Source: JABDOU01 sp041567895 (GTDB lineage: Bacteria > Actinomycetota > Acidimicrobiia > Spongiisociales > SHLN01). Taken from it: DNA of 41,530 nt. Below, piece by piece: positions 15,866-24,466 of this stretch (positions are counted from its first letter, which is position 1; each line of letters begins with the position of its first letter). The position numbers were made by a program, and so were the translations under genes. The stretch covers positions 1 through 41,530 of the forward strand of contig JBFGAX010000018.1 in the NCBI GenBank assembly GCA_041567895.1, in the 5' to 3' direction. The notes beneath the pieces are model-generated. The model searched no databases, had not been told where the DNA came from, and saw only the letters and a list, made by a program, of their open reading frames with translations.

Positions 15866-16591
15866 TTACTCGTCGGCCGCTGACCCGAACCGACGATTCC
15901 GCCCCTGGAATTCGACGAGACAATCGTGCAAAGCACGTTCGTCGAAATCCGGCCACAGGACATCGGTGAATACCAGCTCTGAGTAGGCCGATTGCCACGT
16001 GAGAAAATTGGACAGCCGCTGCTCCCCGCTGGTGCGGATCACGAGCTCTGGGTCGGGCAAATCCGGAAGCATGAGCGAGCCGGCGACCGTTTCCTCATCG
16101 ACGTCGTCGGCACCGAGCGAACCCTCCTCGACTCGCCGGGCGATCGTGCGGACTGCCTGGACGATATCGGCCCGTCCCCCGTAGTTGAACGCAAACACCA
16201 GACGCATACCCTCGTTGTCTGCAGTGATCTCTTCGGATTCGCGCATCTGGCGACGAACGTTCGCCGGAATCCGCTCGTCGTCGACCAGGCCCATGAAATG
16301 AATCCGAACACCCCGCTCGGCCACTTGATCGCGGTGCCGCACCAGCAGGCTCTCGTTGAAGGCCATGAGAAATGCCACCTCCTCCTCGGAGCGCGACCAG
16401 TTCTCGGTAGAGAAGGCGTAGACCGTCAGCCAGGCAACGCCCAGATCACTCACCCGCTCGATGGTGTCAAACAACGTGGTCTCGCCTGCGACGTGTCCGG
16501 CCGTTCGAGGAAGGTCACGCTGATTCGCCCACCGGCCATTGCCGTCCATGATGATGGCGATATGGCGTGGGATCCGGTCCGGATCGAGCAT
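15866..16591 (-). CDS. uppS: Isoprenyl (undecaprenyl) diphosphate synthase
   Basis: A 241-residue cis-prenyltransferase. It adds isopentenyl diphosphate to a short prenyl diphosphate to make the C55 (or shorter polyprenyl) lipid carrier for cell-wall synthesis. The diagnostic start IAIIMDGNGRWA holds the catalytic Asp. It is followed by WLTVYAFSTENWSRS, FAFNYGGRADI, the ELVIRTSGEQRLSNFL motif and the C-terminal SELVFTDVLWPDFDE. Translation is coupled to recO: the recO stop TGA and this ATG share one base (TGATG). The GTG one codon earlier is a less likely start. Length is normal. Confidence 0.95.
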   Translation of the reverse strand: MLDPDRIPRHIAIIMDGNGRWANQRDLPRTAGHVAGETTLFDTIERVSDLGVAWLTVYAFSTENWSRSEEEVAFLMAFNESLLVRHRDQVAERGVRIHFMGLVDDERIPANVRRQMRESEEITADNEGMRLVFAFNYGGRADIVQAVRTIARRVEEGSLGADDVDEETVAGSLMLPDLPDPELVIRTSGEQRLSNFLTWQSAYSELVFTDVLWPDFDERALHDCLVEFQGRNRRFGSAADE

Positions 16592-17310
16592 CACTCTTCG
16601 AGCAGGGTGAGACTGCGCAGCTGGCGATCGAGGTGATACTCGACGAACCGCCTCGTGATCCCCATTGCCTCACCCGAAAAGGAGGCGTTGTGCTCCGGCA
16701 TGGCTGTGAAATCGGATCCGGCCAAATCGGCCAGATAGGACGCAACGCCTGCACGGAGTCGAGCTGCGCCGGTGATACCGCACGCACCACACAGCACTCC
16801 CCCTGCCGGAAATGAAAAGAGAGCGTGGTCGCCCGGCGTTCCGCAGGAGGCGCAATGGCGAAACGAGGGTGCAACGCCAACGACCTCTGCGACCTTCAAC
16901 AAATACGCGGCGATCAGGTCTGGATGATCCTGACCCCTGTCGAGCGCCCGGAGTCCACGCTGCATGAGCAGGAAAAGACGATGGGCACCTTCGCCTTCCA
17001 CCGCGATGGCGTCTGCGGCTTCCAGAATCGTGCCGCCCTTCACAACGGTGTCCAGATTCTCTCGCAACCTCGGGAATGCCTCGATGACAGATACCGACGT
17101 GATGGTGTCGAGGTTGCGACCTTCATACAGTCCTACCTCTACGTGGGTGAAAGGCTCCAACCGACCGCCGAAACGGGACCTGGTCTTGCGGACTCCCTTG
17201 GCGACGGTCCGGAGCTTTCCATGATTGGGCGACAGGATCACCACCACCCGGTCGGCCTCGCCAAAGGGGTATCCCCGTAACACGATGCCGTGGTCTTTCT
17301 TCAAACCCAT
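16591..17310 (-). CDS. recO: DNA repair protein RecO
   Basis: A 239-residue mediator of RecF-pathway recombination that helps load RecA on SSB-coated DNA. The N-terminal OB fold starts at GIVLRGYPFGEADRVVVILSP and continues through GKLRTVAKGVRKTRSRFGGRLEPF. The middle is helical, and a C-terminal zinc site has two CxxC pairs (CASC and CGAC). The ATG at 17310 (MGLKKDHG) is chosen; the open frame extends upstream to 17406 without conserved sequence. It ends one base into uppS. Confidence 0.93.
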   Translation of the reverse strand: MGLKKDHGIVLRGYPFGEADRVVVILSPNHGKLRTVAKGVRKTRSRFGGRLEPFTHVEVGLYEGRNLDTITSVSVIEAFPRLRENLDTVVKGGTILEAADAIAVEGEGAHRLFLLMQRGLRALDRGQDHPDLIAAYLLKVAEVVGVAPSFRHCASCGTPGDHALFSFPAGGVLCGACGITGAARLRAGVASYLADLAGSDFTAMPEHNASFSGEAMGITRRFVEYHLDRQLRSLTLLEE

Positions 17311-17357
17311 AACGGCAACGCTACTCCCGAACTGAGACAGTTCACTGTCGATGCGAC

Positions 17358-17363
17358 GATAAT
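17358..17363 (+). promoter_or_regulatory. Candidate -10 box implying a leaderless kinase transcript
   Basis: GATAAT lies six bases before the ATG at 17370 in the 59-bp gap after the recO start. Transcription would begin at or next to the start codon, and no Shine-Dalgarno sequence is visible. The -35 region is weak. Leaderless messages are common in actinobacteria, which makes this plausible but unproven. Confidence 0.35.
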
Positions 17364-17369
17364 TGCGCC

Positions 17370-18494
17370 ATGAGCGAACGACTTGAAACGGACAGGACGC
17401 TGGCACGCATTTTCGGTGGGTTCCGATTCATCACCGCGCTCTGGCTGACCGTGCTCGCCTTGTTTGCCCTCCAGAACGACCGGCCACCCCCGGCGACCGG
17501 AATCGTGCTTTCCATTATCGCGCTCGCGTGGGCGTTCGCTTTCGTCACGTGGCGCACAGCTCGCAATCGACCGGAAACGCTTGCGACGATGCGCTGGATG
17601 CTCACCGATCTCGCCATCGGTCTCACCACCCTGATCGCCCCGCTCTTTGATGCCGCCGATGGCGTGAACTACGCAGCAGGCTATCCGATTGCCTCGGTCG
17701 TGCTCTGGGGCTACGTCGGTGGGATCTCCGGAGGTCTCGTGGCTGCTGTTGCGGCCGGCGTCGTGATCGCTCTCAGCGGCGAATACGAATTCGCAGGCAA
17801 GGTCACTACATCGTTGATCTATGTTGTTGCCGCAGTGGTTGCGGGATGGGGACAGCAGGTCTTCGAGCGAAGCGATCGAGCGAGACGGCGAGCCGAAAAG
17901 GCGTTACGCGAGGAGCGAGCCGCCCGCGTACGAGCGGATGAGCGCGCAGAGATCGCCTCGCGGGTCCACGATTCCGTTTTGCAGACGCTCGCGTTGATAC
18001 AACGGAACGCACACGAACCCGAGACGGTCAACTCGTTGGCAAGGCGCCAGGAACGCGTCTTGCGCGACCAGCTCTTCGGCGTTGATAGACGCGTCGAAGG
18101 CACACTCGGCTCGGCCATACGAAAGGTAGCCGAGGACATAGAAGATTCGTACAACGTCGGCGTCGAGGTTGTCACCGTGGGTGACGCTCCCATGACATCG
18201 GCCCTGGAGGCCCTGGTGGCAGCGGCGAAGGAGGGATTGATCAACTCTGCCAAGCACAGCGGCCAGGATCGCGTCGACCTGTTCTCCGAGATCCGCAATC
18301 AGCGGGTGCACGTCTATGTGCGCGACCGCGGGCCGGGATTCGACATCAAAGCGATCGGATCCGACAGAAAAGGAATCACCGAATCCATCATCGGTCGGAT
18401 GGAACGCTACGGTGGGTCTGCCGAGTTTCACAGCGGCGCAGGTGTTGGAACCGAATTGGAGCTGTCGATGCACGTCCCGCAGGATCCCGTATGA
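17370..18494 (+). CDS. Membrane sensor histidine kinase, NarL-partner type
   Basis: A 374-residue kinase. Residues 15-160 contain five or six hydrophobic segments with no large periplasmic domain, suggesting a membrane or intramembrane signal. A charged coiled-coil-like stretch (166-197) leads to the dimerisation and phosphotransfer helix with VHDSVLQTL, where His200 is the predicted phospho-acceptor of the HisKA_3 class. The HATPase domain (about 270-370) has AAKEGLINSAKHSG (N box) and VYVRDRGPGFD (G1). It overlaps the response-regulator gene by 4 bp (ATGA). Ligand and regulon are unknown. Confidence 0.9.
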   Translation: MSERLETDRTLARIFGGFRFITALWLTVLALFALQNDRPPPATGIVLSIIALAWAFAFVTWRTARNRPETLATMRWMLTDLAIGLTTLIAPLFDAADGVNYAAGYPIASVVLWGYVGGISGGLVAAVAAGVVIALSGEYEFAGKVTTSLIYVVAAVVAGWGQQVFERSDRARRRAEKALREERAARVRADERAEIASRVHDSVLQTLALIQRNAHEPETVNSLARRQERVLRDQLFGVDRRVEGTLGSAIRKVAEDIEDSYNVGVEVVTVGDAPMTSALEALVAAAKEGLINSAKHSGQDRVDLFSEIRNQRVHVYVRDRGPGFDIKAIGSDRKGITESIIGRMERYGGSAEFHSGAGVGTELELSMHVPQDPV

Positions 18495-19126
18495 GCATCC
18501 GGGTGTTCGTCGTAGACGACCACGGGCTGTTTCGAGCCGGGGTGCGGTCCGAACTGGACGAGCATGTGGACCTGATAGGAGACGCCGACGACGTCGACGC
18601 GGCCATCGAGATGATTCTCGAACGAAACCCCGACGTAGTCCTCGTCGACGTTCACATGCCGGGAGGGGGCGGGCGCCGTGTCGTCAAGAAGGTGTTGGAA
18701 ACAAACCCCGACGTCGCCTTCCTGGCACTCTCGACCTCGGACGCCCCCGAGGACGTCATTGCCCTGATCCGAACCGGGGCGCGGGGGTATGTGACGAAAA
18801 CCATCGCAACCGACGAACTGGTGGAGGCGATCAATCGGGTTCACAATGGAGATGCCGTCTTTTCGCCGAAGCTCGCCGGGTATGTGCTCGATACGTTCAC
18901 CGACATCGATATCGCTGACGTCGACCCGGAACTCGATCTCCTCACAGACAGAGAGCAGGAGGTGATGCGCCACATCGCCCGTGGGTACACCTATAGGGAG
19001 GTGGGAGAAGTTCTCTTCATCTCGGTCAAGACCGTGGAGACGCATGTGTCCAGAGTGCTCAGAAAACTCCAGCTCTCCAATCGCAACGAGCTCACCCGTT
19101 GGGCAGCAGACCGCAAGCTCCTCTGA
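18491..19126 (+). CDS. NarL/FixJ-family response regulator
   Basis: A 211-residue cytoplasmic DNA-binding regulator. The receiver domain (1-120) has the acidic pair VVDDH, phosphorylatable Asp53 in VLVDVHMPGGGG, and the conserved Lys in VTKT. The C-terminal LuxR-type helix-turn-helix (about 148-208) reads LLTDREQEVMRHIARGYTYREVGEVLFISVKTVETHVSRVLRKL in family terms, with the expected DREQEV and KTVETH landmarks. It is the partner of the upstream kinase by overlap. The pair is inserted, on the opposite strand, between era and recO, which are usually adjacent. Confidence 0.93.
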   Translation: MSIRVFVVDDHGLFRAGVRSELDEHVDLIGDADDVDAAIEMILERNPDVVLVDVHMPGGGGRRVVKKVLETNPDVAFLALSTSDAPEDVIALIRTGARGYVTKTIATDELVEAINRVHNGDAVFSPKLAGYVLDTFTDIDIADVDPELDLLTDREQEVMRHIARGYTYREVGEVLFISVKTVETHVSRVLRKLQLSNRNELTRWAADRKLL

Positions 19127-19141
19127 GATTGTTCGCTTCGC

Positions 19142-20047
19142 CTAGTCGTCGATGGGCAGAAGACGGTTGATCAACTCTGGCCGCCGCTGCCAGTCCTTTT
19201 CGACTTTGACCCGGAGGTCGAGATATACGGGGGCACCAAACAGCTTCTCGATCTCCGGTCTGGCGCGCGCACCAACGGCCTTGACCAGGCTCCCACCCTT
19301 GCCGATCACCATGCCTTTTTGTGAATCGCGTTCGACGTACACAACCGCGGAAATGAACAACGCGCCGTTATCTCGCTCTTCTATCTCCTCGACGACAACC
19401 GCCACCGAATGAGGTAGCTCTTCGTGCAGCCGGTGCAAGTATCCCTCGCGTACAAGCTCGGCAGCCAGATAGTGATCGGGCTGATCGGTCATCATGTTCG
19501 CTGGAAAGAAGGCAGGCCCTTCGGGAAGCCGCTTCATGATTTCGTCTTCGAGCGCGTCCATACCGTCTCCGGTTCTGGCACTCACCGGAACGTACGCCCC
19601 GAAGTCGTAAGGGGCGAGATCGGTGAGCCGATCAGCGATCTCGTGGGGTTTGGCAATGTCGATCTTGTTGACGACCGCGATGACTTCGGCGTCAGCCAGG
19701 CGATCGGCAACCGCCCGATCTCCTGGCCCAACGGCCCCGGTCGCATCCACCACGAATACCACGGCGTCGCTGTCTGGCAAGCTGTCCGTCACAAGCCGGT
19801 TCAGTCGTTCGCCAAGCTGGTTACGGGGTTTATGGAGCCCGGGTGTGTCCACGAGGACTATCTGTCCGTGCGGGCGGTGGGCGACTCCCCGAATCGAGTT
19901 GCGGGTTGTCTGGGGACGCGGAGCCGTGATCGTCACCTTTTCGCCCACGAGGGCGTTGACGATCGTCGACTTTCCCACATTCGGCCGCCCCACCACAGGC
20001 ACAATGCCGGATCGGAAAGATCCGGTGGATACGTCTCCCGGGTCCAT
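19142..20047 (-). CDS. era: GTPase Era
   Basis: A 301-residue GTPase that binds 16S rRNA and assists 30S maturation. The G domain shows G1 GRPNVGKST, G3 DTPGLHKP, G4 NKID and G5 SARTG. The C-terminal KH domain includes RDSQKGMVIGKGGSLVKAVG and the closing KDWQRRPELI motif. The start ATG at 20047 shares one base with the ybeY stop (TGATG); a GTG one codon upstream is less likely. Last gene of the phoH-pgpH-ybeY-era run. Confidence 0.95.
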   Translation of the reverse strand: MDPGDVSTGSFRSGIVPVVGRPNVGKSTIVNALVGEKVTITAPRPQTTRNSIRGVAHRPHGQIVLVDTPGLHKPRNQLGERLNRLVTDSLPDSDAVVFVVDATGAVGPGDRAVADRLADAEVIAVVNKIDIAKPHEIADRLTDLAPYDFGAYVPVSARTGDGMDALEDEIMKRLPEGPAFFPANMMTDQPDHYLAAELVREGYLHRLHEELPHSVAVVVEEIEERDNGALFISAVVYVERDSQKGMVIGKGGSLVKAVGARARPEIEKLFGAPVYLDLRVKVEKDWQRRPELINRLLPIDD

Positions 20048-20511
20048 CACACGCGATCGAATCCGGCGCTCTCGAGGAGCTCGCGTTCGCGGTCAGCCAT
20101 GGCGGCTGCACCCTCCTCGTCATCGTGATGCCATCCGAGCAGATGCAGGATTCCGTGGGTGACGATGAGGGCGAGTTCCGTCGTGAGCGGCACGCCGAGT
20201 TCCATCGCTTGTTTTGTGACAACCGCCGGACAAATGAAGATATCGCCGAGATTGATCGGAGGCGAATTCGGCGGGCGGGCCGAAACCTCGCCTGGAGTGC
20301 GTTCGTCGATCGGAAAGGCGAGGACGTCGGTCGGACCTTCGCGATGCATGAAGCGCTGGTTGTACTGCTCGCTCGCAACCTCATCGATCAGGATGATCGA
20401 CATCTGGGTGTCCTCCGGCAAGGACTCCGCCAAAAGCACCCGCTCTGCCATGGCGATGAGTGCGGCGGCATTGACGTTGACATCTTGCTCGTCCGAGACG
20501 AAGACGTTCAA
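20047..20511 (-). CDS. ybeY: Endoribonuclease YbeY
   Basis: A 154-residue single-strand endoribonuclease involved in rRNA processing and ribosome quality control. The zinc site HGILHLLGWHH (about residues 119-129) supplies the three histidines. The upstream TDVLAFP motif is typical. Overlaps the upstream pgpH-like gene by 4 bp (ATGA) and era by one base, so translation is coupled throughout. Confidence 0.95.
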   Translation of the reverse strand: MNVFVSDEQDVNVNAAALIAMAERVLLAESLPEDTQMSIILIDEVASEQYNQRFMHREGPTDVLAFPIDERTPGEVSARPPNSPPINLGDIFICPAVVTKQAMELGVPLTTELALIVTHGILHLLGWHHDDEEGAAAMADRERELLESAGFDRV

Positions 20512-22796
20512 AGCTCTTCGGCATCCACGGTGTCGGTCCCAGGAAAATTGGGGTAGGTGATCCGATGGTGGTAATGCGACACCAGCGCTTCGAGCAACGC
20601 ATCCTTGACCCGACTCAACTCCCCGAACGTGAGATCCGAATCGTCGAATTGACCGTCTTCCAGCTTCTCGTTCACCACGTCCTCGACGATCTTTCGAAGA
20701 CCGTCTGCCGTCGGCGAATCCTGGTATGCCATGGCTCTGGCTGCGGCCTCCACCGAGTCACACATCATCAAGATGGCCATCTCTTTGGCAACCGGCTTGC
20801 GGCCCACGTGGCGGTAGTCGGTTGACACGACATCGGTGCCCTGTTCTTGCACGGCCTTGTGGTAGAAGTACCGCATGAGGCTGGTTCCGTGATGCTGGCG
20901 AATGCCCTCGATGATCTCGGGAGGGAGCCGGTACTCGCGGGCAAGGCTCACTCCGTCGGTCACGTGCGCCCGAATGTGCGCCGCTGATTCTTCTGGCGGC
21001 AGCCATCGATGCGGATTGGATGCCCCGAACTGGTTCTCGATGAACAGGTTGGGATGTTCGGTCTTTCCGAGGTCGTGGTAATAGGCCAGCGCCTCGGCCA
21101 GAAGCGGTTTGGCACCGATCGCCCTGGCCGCACGCGACGCCAGTGTTCCGACCAGGATCGAGTGGTTGAACGTGCCGGGAGCCTTTTCTTCGAGCAACCG
21201 CAGCGCGGGGTGGTTGCGGTCGGTGAGATCCAGGAGCGTGAGCATCGTCGTGATGCCGAACAGGTTGCCGAAGAACGGGAGAACCCCGAGCCCGACGATG
21301 CCTCCGAGCACGCCACCGAGCATCGCAAAGACTGCGGCCTGGCCGACGAGCTCGTTGTCCAGGAACAGGAAGGCAAGCGCAGCGGCTACCGGGACCATCG
21401 TCACCGACGTGTACGCGACCGCAGTTCGAAGTGTCCGTTGACTGCTCACGTCTGAGATGAAAGGAAGCGGCGCGATCACCGATGCTGCCGCATAGAGCGT
21501 CACCGGCAGGCTGCCTGTCACTATCCCCATGGTGACCGCCACCGGTAGTGCTATCAGCAGCGCAAGGCGGGTGTCGAACAAGAGACCCGCCAGGAAGCCG
21601 AATGCAACGCCGGGGAACACGAACGCTATTGCGGTGTCGGGATCGTCGAACGTTCCGACACTCAATGCGACGAGCGCCGCCATGACCACGAGGATCCCGA
21701 ACAGAGCGACCTTTTTTGGCTCGCTCCAGAGCACCGGCCGGTTGCGGCGTAGATAGAGAGCGCACAGCGCAACGGTTGCAAACAACACGCCGGCGATGGC
21801 GAGGTCCTCGGGAGCCTGGGACTGCCTGGAGAGGACATCTTCGATGGCCTTGGCCTCGATAGACCCGATCAGCTCGCCTGCCAGAACAATGGTCTCGCCC
21901 TGCTGGAACGTTGCGATTTGCTGCGGCACCGCCGCCCTCGCCTCTTCGATCCGGGCGTTCGTCGCCGCCACATCCTCGAACTCAGACGCCTGCAGAGAAC
22001 GGGCGACGAGCTTGGAAACCGCAGCCTCTACTTCGAGTGTGTTCTCCAAGGATGCCGGAAGTTCAGGGAGCACGCGCGGGTTGTTGATCAGATCGTTCTT
22101 GACCGTGTTGAGCTGAGCCGATCGAATCCCATCCTGTTCGTCGTATACGGCGACAACCAGGCTGCGGGCTGCGGTTTCGACCACCGGAAAGATCGGACTC
22201 TCATCGTTTGCGATGCGTTCGAGATCCTGCAAACCCATTGCGATGAAGAGATCTCTCACATCCTCATCTATTTGTGCAAACTCTCGTTCGATTTCTGCCG
22301 CCCGCTCTTCCGCAGTCGGTGGCGCAAGAGTGGTCGTCGTGGTCGTGGCAGGTTCTGTGGTCGTCGGAGCGGGTTCGCTCGTAACAGGAGGGGGAAGAAT
22401 TTGACCCTCTTCGGGGACGATTGTGGTCGTGGTTGTAGTCGTGGTCGTGGTGGTTGTCGTTGTGGTCGTTGTCGTTGGAACGAACTGGTCGTAGAAATCC
22501 GAGTAGGAAACGGCTTCGAGGAAACTCCGAACTTCGGCCTGCACCTCCCGTTCGACGTTGCGGTCTCGAACATATTCGGGCTCGATGCCGCGCTCGGCTT
22601 GATCACGAAGCGCATTGGTCAAGAAGTCGTCGTCTACCTCTATGAACTGGTCAGCCCGATAGTCCTTGTCGGCAATCGACCCTTCGGCAGGTTGCGCAGC
22701 CGAAACCTGGACGCCGGCTATCAGAACGAGGGAGGCCACTGACGCCGACAGCAGCAGATACAGGAAACGCTGCAGGCTGGCCGGTCCGCGCCGCAT
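20508..22796 (-). CDS. 7TM-HD family cyclic-di-AMP phosphodiesterase, PgpH-like
   Basis: A 762-residue membrane protein. An N-terminal membrane segment (about 12-34) is followed by an extracytoplasmic 7TMR-HDED-type domain containing an uninterrupted run of 18 Thr and a second Thr/Pro-rich linker. Then come about seven hydrophobic segments (roughly 325-520) and a cytoplasmic HD domain (NHSILVGTLA..., AYYHDLGKTEHP, RQHHGTSLMRYFYHKA) with the metal-binding histidines and HD pair. PgpH proteins hydrolyse c-di-AMP, though c-di-AMP synthase is not in this window. It sits between phoH and ybeY, as in many Gram-positive genomes. The phoH stop and this ATG share one base. Confidence 0.88.
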   Translation of the reverse strand: MRRGPASLQRFLYLLLSASVASLVLIAGVQVSAAQPAEGSIADKDYRADQFIEVDDDFLTNALRDQAERGIEPEYVRDRNVEREVQAEVRSFLEAVSYSDFYDQFVPTTTTTTTTTTTTTTTTTTIVPEEGQILPPPVTSEPAPTTTEPATTTTTTLAPPTAEERAAEIEREFAQIDEDVRDLFIAMGLQDLERIANDESPIFPVVETAARSLVVAVYDEQDGIRSAQLNTVKNDLINNPRVLPELPASLENTLEVEAAVSKLVARSLQASEFEDVAATNARIEEARAAVPQQIATFQQGETIVLAGELIGSIEAKAIEDVLSRQSQAPEDLAIAGVLFATVALCALYLRRNRPVLWSEPKKVALFGILVVMAALVALSVGTFDDPDTAIAFVFPGVAFGFLAGLLFDTRLALLIALPVAVTMGIVTGSLPVTLYAAASVIAPLPFISDVSSQRTLRTAVAYTSVTMVPVAAALAFLFLDNELVGQAAVFAMLGGVLGGIVGLGVLPFFGNLFGITTMLTLLDLTDRNHPALRLLEEKAPGTFNHSILVGTLASRAARAIGAKPLLAEALAYYHDLGKTEHPNLFIENQFGASNPHRWLPPEESAAHIRAHVTDGVSLAREYRLPPEIIEGIRQHHGTSLMRYFYHKAVQEQGTDVVSTDYRHVGRKPVAKEMAILMMCDSVEAAARAMAYQDSPTADGLRKIVEDVVNEKLEDGQFDDSDLTFGELSRVKDALLEALVSHYHHRITYPNFPGTDTVDAEEL
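22422..22475 (-). repeat. Microsatellite-like ACN codon tract encoding 18 Thr
   Basis: Eighteen consecutive threonine codons of mixed ACG/ACA/ACC/ACT use lie in the extracytoplasmic linker of the PgpH-like protein. Mixed codons argue for selection on the protein (a flexible, possibly glycosylated spacer), not for simple slippage, although length variation between strains is likely. Confidence 0.85.
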
Positions 22797-23764
22797 CAGG
22801 AGCTCTCCTCTGCCTGCCCGTACGCGTCCACGATCGCAGCGACGATCTTGTTCCGAACCACGTCTCGTGAGTCCAGCTCTGTGAAAACCACGCCGGGAAC
22901 ATTGTGCAGAACTTTGCGCGCGTGCCGGAGACCAGAACCGCGCCCGACCGGCAGATCGACCTGCGTGATATCGCCCGTAATCACCATCTTTGAATTGAAC
23001 CCGAGTCTCGTCAAGAACATCTTCATCTGAGCGGGCGAGGTGTTCTGCGCTTCATCGAGTATGACAAATGCGTCCGATAATGTCCGCCCCCTCATGTACG
23101 CCAGCGGTGCGATCTCAATCGTGCCCCGTTCCAGCATGGCGTGTGTGTCTTCGGGACCGAGCATATCGTAGAGGGCGTCGTACAAAGGACGGAGATAGGG
23201 GTCGACTTTCGCAACGAGATCCCCCGGCAAGAAACCGAGACTCTCGCCTGCTTCGACGGCCGGGCGTGTGAGGACAATGCGGGTAACGGCCCCGGACGTG
23301 AGTGCATGGACCGCAGCCGCCATGGCCAGATAGGTCTTCCCGGTTCCGGCCGGGCCCACGCTGAACACGACCACATTCTCACCAATGGCATCGAGGTACG
23401 CCTTCTGGCCCCTGGTTTTGGCACGGATGAGACGACCCCGACCCACTCCGATGCCAGTAGACAAGACGCCCGACGGGCTCGGGACTCCGTCTTTGACCAT
23501 GTCGACCACCCGGTTGACCTGATCGAGCGCCAGCGTGCTGTTGCGATCGACGAGCTCCAGCAACTCGGTCACGACGTCATGAGCCGAATTGACTTCTGGA
23601 GAGGGGCCCGAAACCTTGATCTCATCCCCCCGGGCCACGAACAACACGTCGGGAAAGGCTTGCTCAACAGCGCGCAGGTTCGCGTCGCGATCACCCAGCA
23701 GCGTCACCATGGCGACGCTATCGGGCACGCGAAGTGACCGTTCAGTTGAGGGAGAAGAAGACAT
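22796..23764 (-). CDS. phoH: PhoH-family ATPase
   Basis: A 322-residue cytoplasmic P-loop ATPase linked to RNA metabolism (PhoH/YbeZ). An N-terminal KH-like segment (about 20-75) precedes the helicase-like core. Walker A is GPAGTGKT (137-144), with Walker B VILDEAQN and the arginine motif GDITQVDLP downstream. The VLTRPAVEAGESLGFLPGD stretch is diagnostic. Start ATG at 23764; the promoter is probably in the gap 23765-23916. Confidence 0.94.
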   Translation of the reverse strand: MSSSPSTERSLRVPDSVAMVTLLGDRDANLRAVEQAFPDVLFVARGDEIKVSGPSPEVNSAHDVVTELLELVDRNSTLALDQVNRVVDMVKDGVPSPSGVLSTGIGVGRGRLIRAKTRGQKAYLDAIGENVVVFSVGPAGTGKTYLAMAAAVHALTSGAVTRIVLTRPAVEAGESLGFLPGDLVAKVDPYLRPLYDALYDMLGPEDTHAMLERGTIEIAPLAYMRGRTLSDAFVILDEAQNTSPAQMKMFLTRLGFNSKMVITGDITQVDLPVGRGSGLRHARKVLHNVPGVVFTELDSRDVVRNKIVAAIVDAYGQAEESS

Positions 23765-23916
23765 AAACCACCGTTACGAAAACGTCGGGAGAAGTATATC
23801 GGCCAGTGCGGCCGACACATCAAGAGGTGCGACCGTTTCCGGAGGTCGTGGGAGTCGCGAAACGGCGTGGTTACGGCGTTTCACGGTAACTAGTCACCGA
23901 TCGGATGGGAGTCCGA
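23765..23916 (-). other. Intergenic region upstream of phoH
   Basis: This 152-bp gap contains alternating CGTTTC and GAAACG elements (about 23838-23882) that could form alternative hairpins. It also has a near-palindrome, GGTAACTAGTCACC (23885-23898), with six of seven pairs matching. No clear -35/-10 pair or T-run was found. It probably holds the phoH operon promoter. Confidence 0.3.
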
Positions 23917-24390
23917 TCAGCTGATGACACCGAGTTCGTCGAGCTCTTTAGAAAAACTTTCCTCGGTTTTGTGGAGAAGCAGCGCGAGCAGGCGCAAATC
24001 ATCGCGGCGGATGGTCAACACTTTGCCGTTGAAGTCCTGGCGCATCATCTGTACGGCGCGCAAGAACTCTTCCATCAGATTCGAATCATCTGGTTCCAGA
24101 ACCTCGACTTTGTTGAGGTCGATGGAAACGCCCCCGCTTGGCATGACGTCGATCGCGCGTCCTGAGCTGTCTTTTTCGGGCGGAAGCAAATGTCCCGCCG
24201 GTACACCAAAAAATGTCGCCAGGCGCGCCAATCTGGGCAACGAGAGTGCTCGTTCCCCTCGTTCGTACGCACCAAGCACGGAGGCTTTGAACTCACCATC
24301 CGACACTTCCTGGCATTCGTGAAGTGACAGCCCCCGCTGTTTCCGGATCGAACGCAGCCGTTGTCCAACGGCCTCGTTGTAGCTGTTCAC
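23917..24390 (-). CDS. BldD-like XRE-family regulator with c-di-GMP signature
   Basis: A 157-residue regulator matching Streptomyces BldD along its length. The N-terminal helix-turn-helix has RLRSIRKQRGLSLHE then VLGAYERGERALSLPRLARLATFFGVP. The C-terminal domain has FNGKVLTIRRDDLRLLA. It keeps the RxD-x8-RxxD arrangement (Arg117, Asp119, Arg128, Asp131) through which BldD binds c-di-GMP. BldD represses developmental genes as a c-di-GMP-bridged dimer. The GTG at 24390 (VNSYNEAVG) has GAGAGGGA about five bases upstream and is chosen over the frame opening at 24432. It lies between rsmE and phoH. Confidence 0.85.
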   Translation of the reverse strand: MNSYNEAVGQRLRSIRKQRGLSLHECQEVSDGEFKASVLGAYERGERALSLPRLARLATFFGVPAGHLLPPEKDSSGRAIDVMPSGGVSIDLNKVEVLEPDDSNLMEEFLRAVQMMRQDFNGKVLTIRRDDLRLLALLLHKTEESFSKELDELGVIS

Positions 24391-24466
24391 GTGGTCCCTC
24401 TCATTCCCTGTCCCGACGGGCACACCAATCATAAACGATTGAGTCCGTGCCTTGCCTGCTATTCGG

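Noticed and set aside
23885..23898. BldD binding site in the phoH upstream gap
   Set aside because: The near-palindrome does not fit the 15-bp BldD box spacing well enough to claim it.
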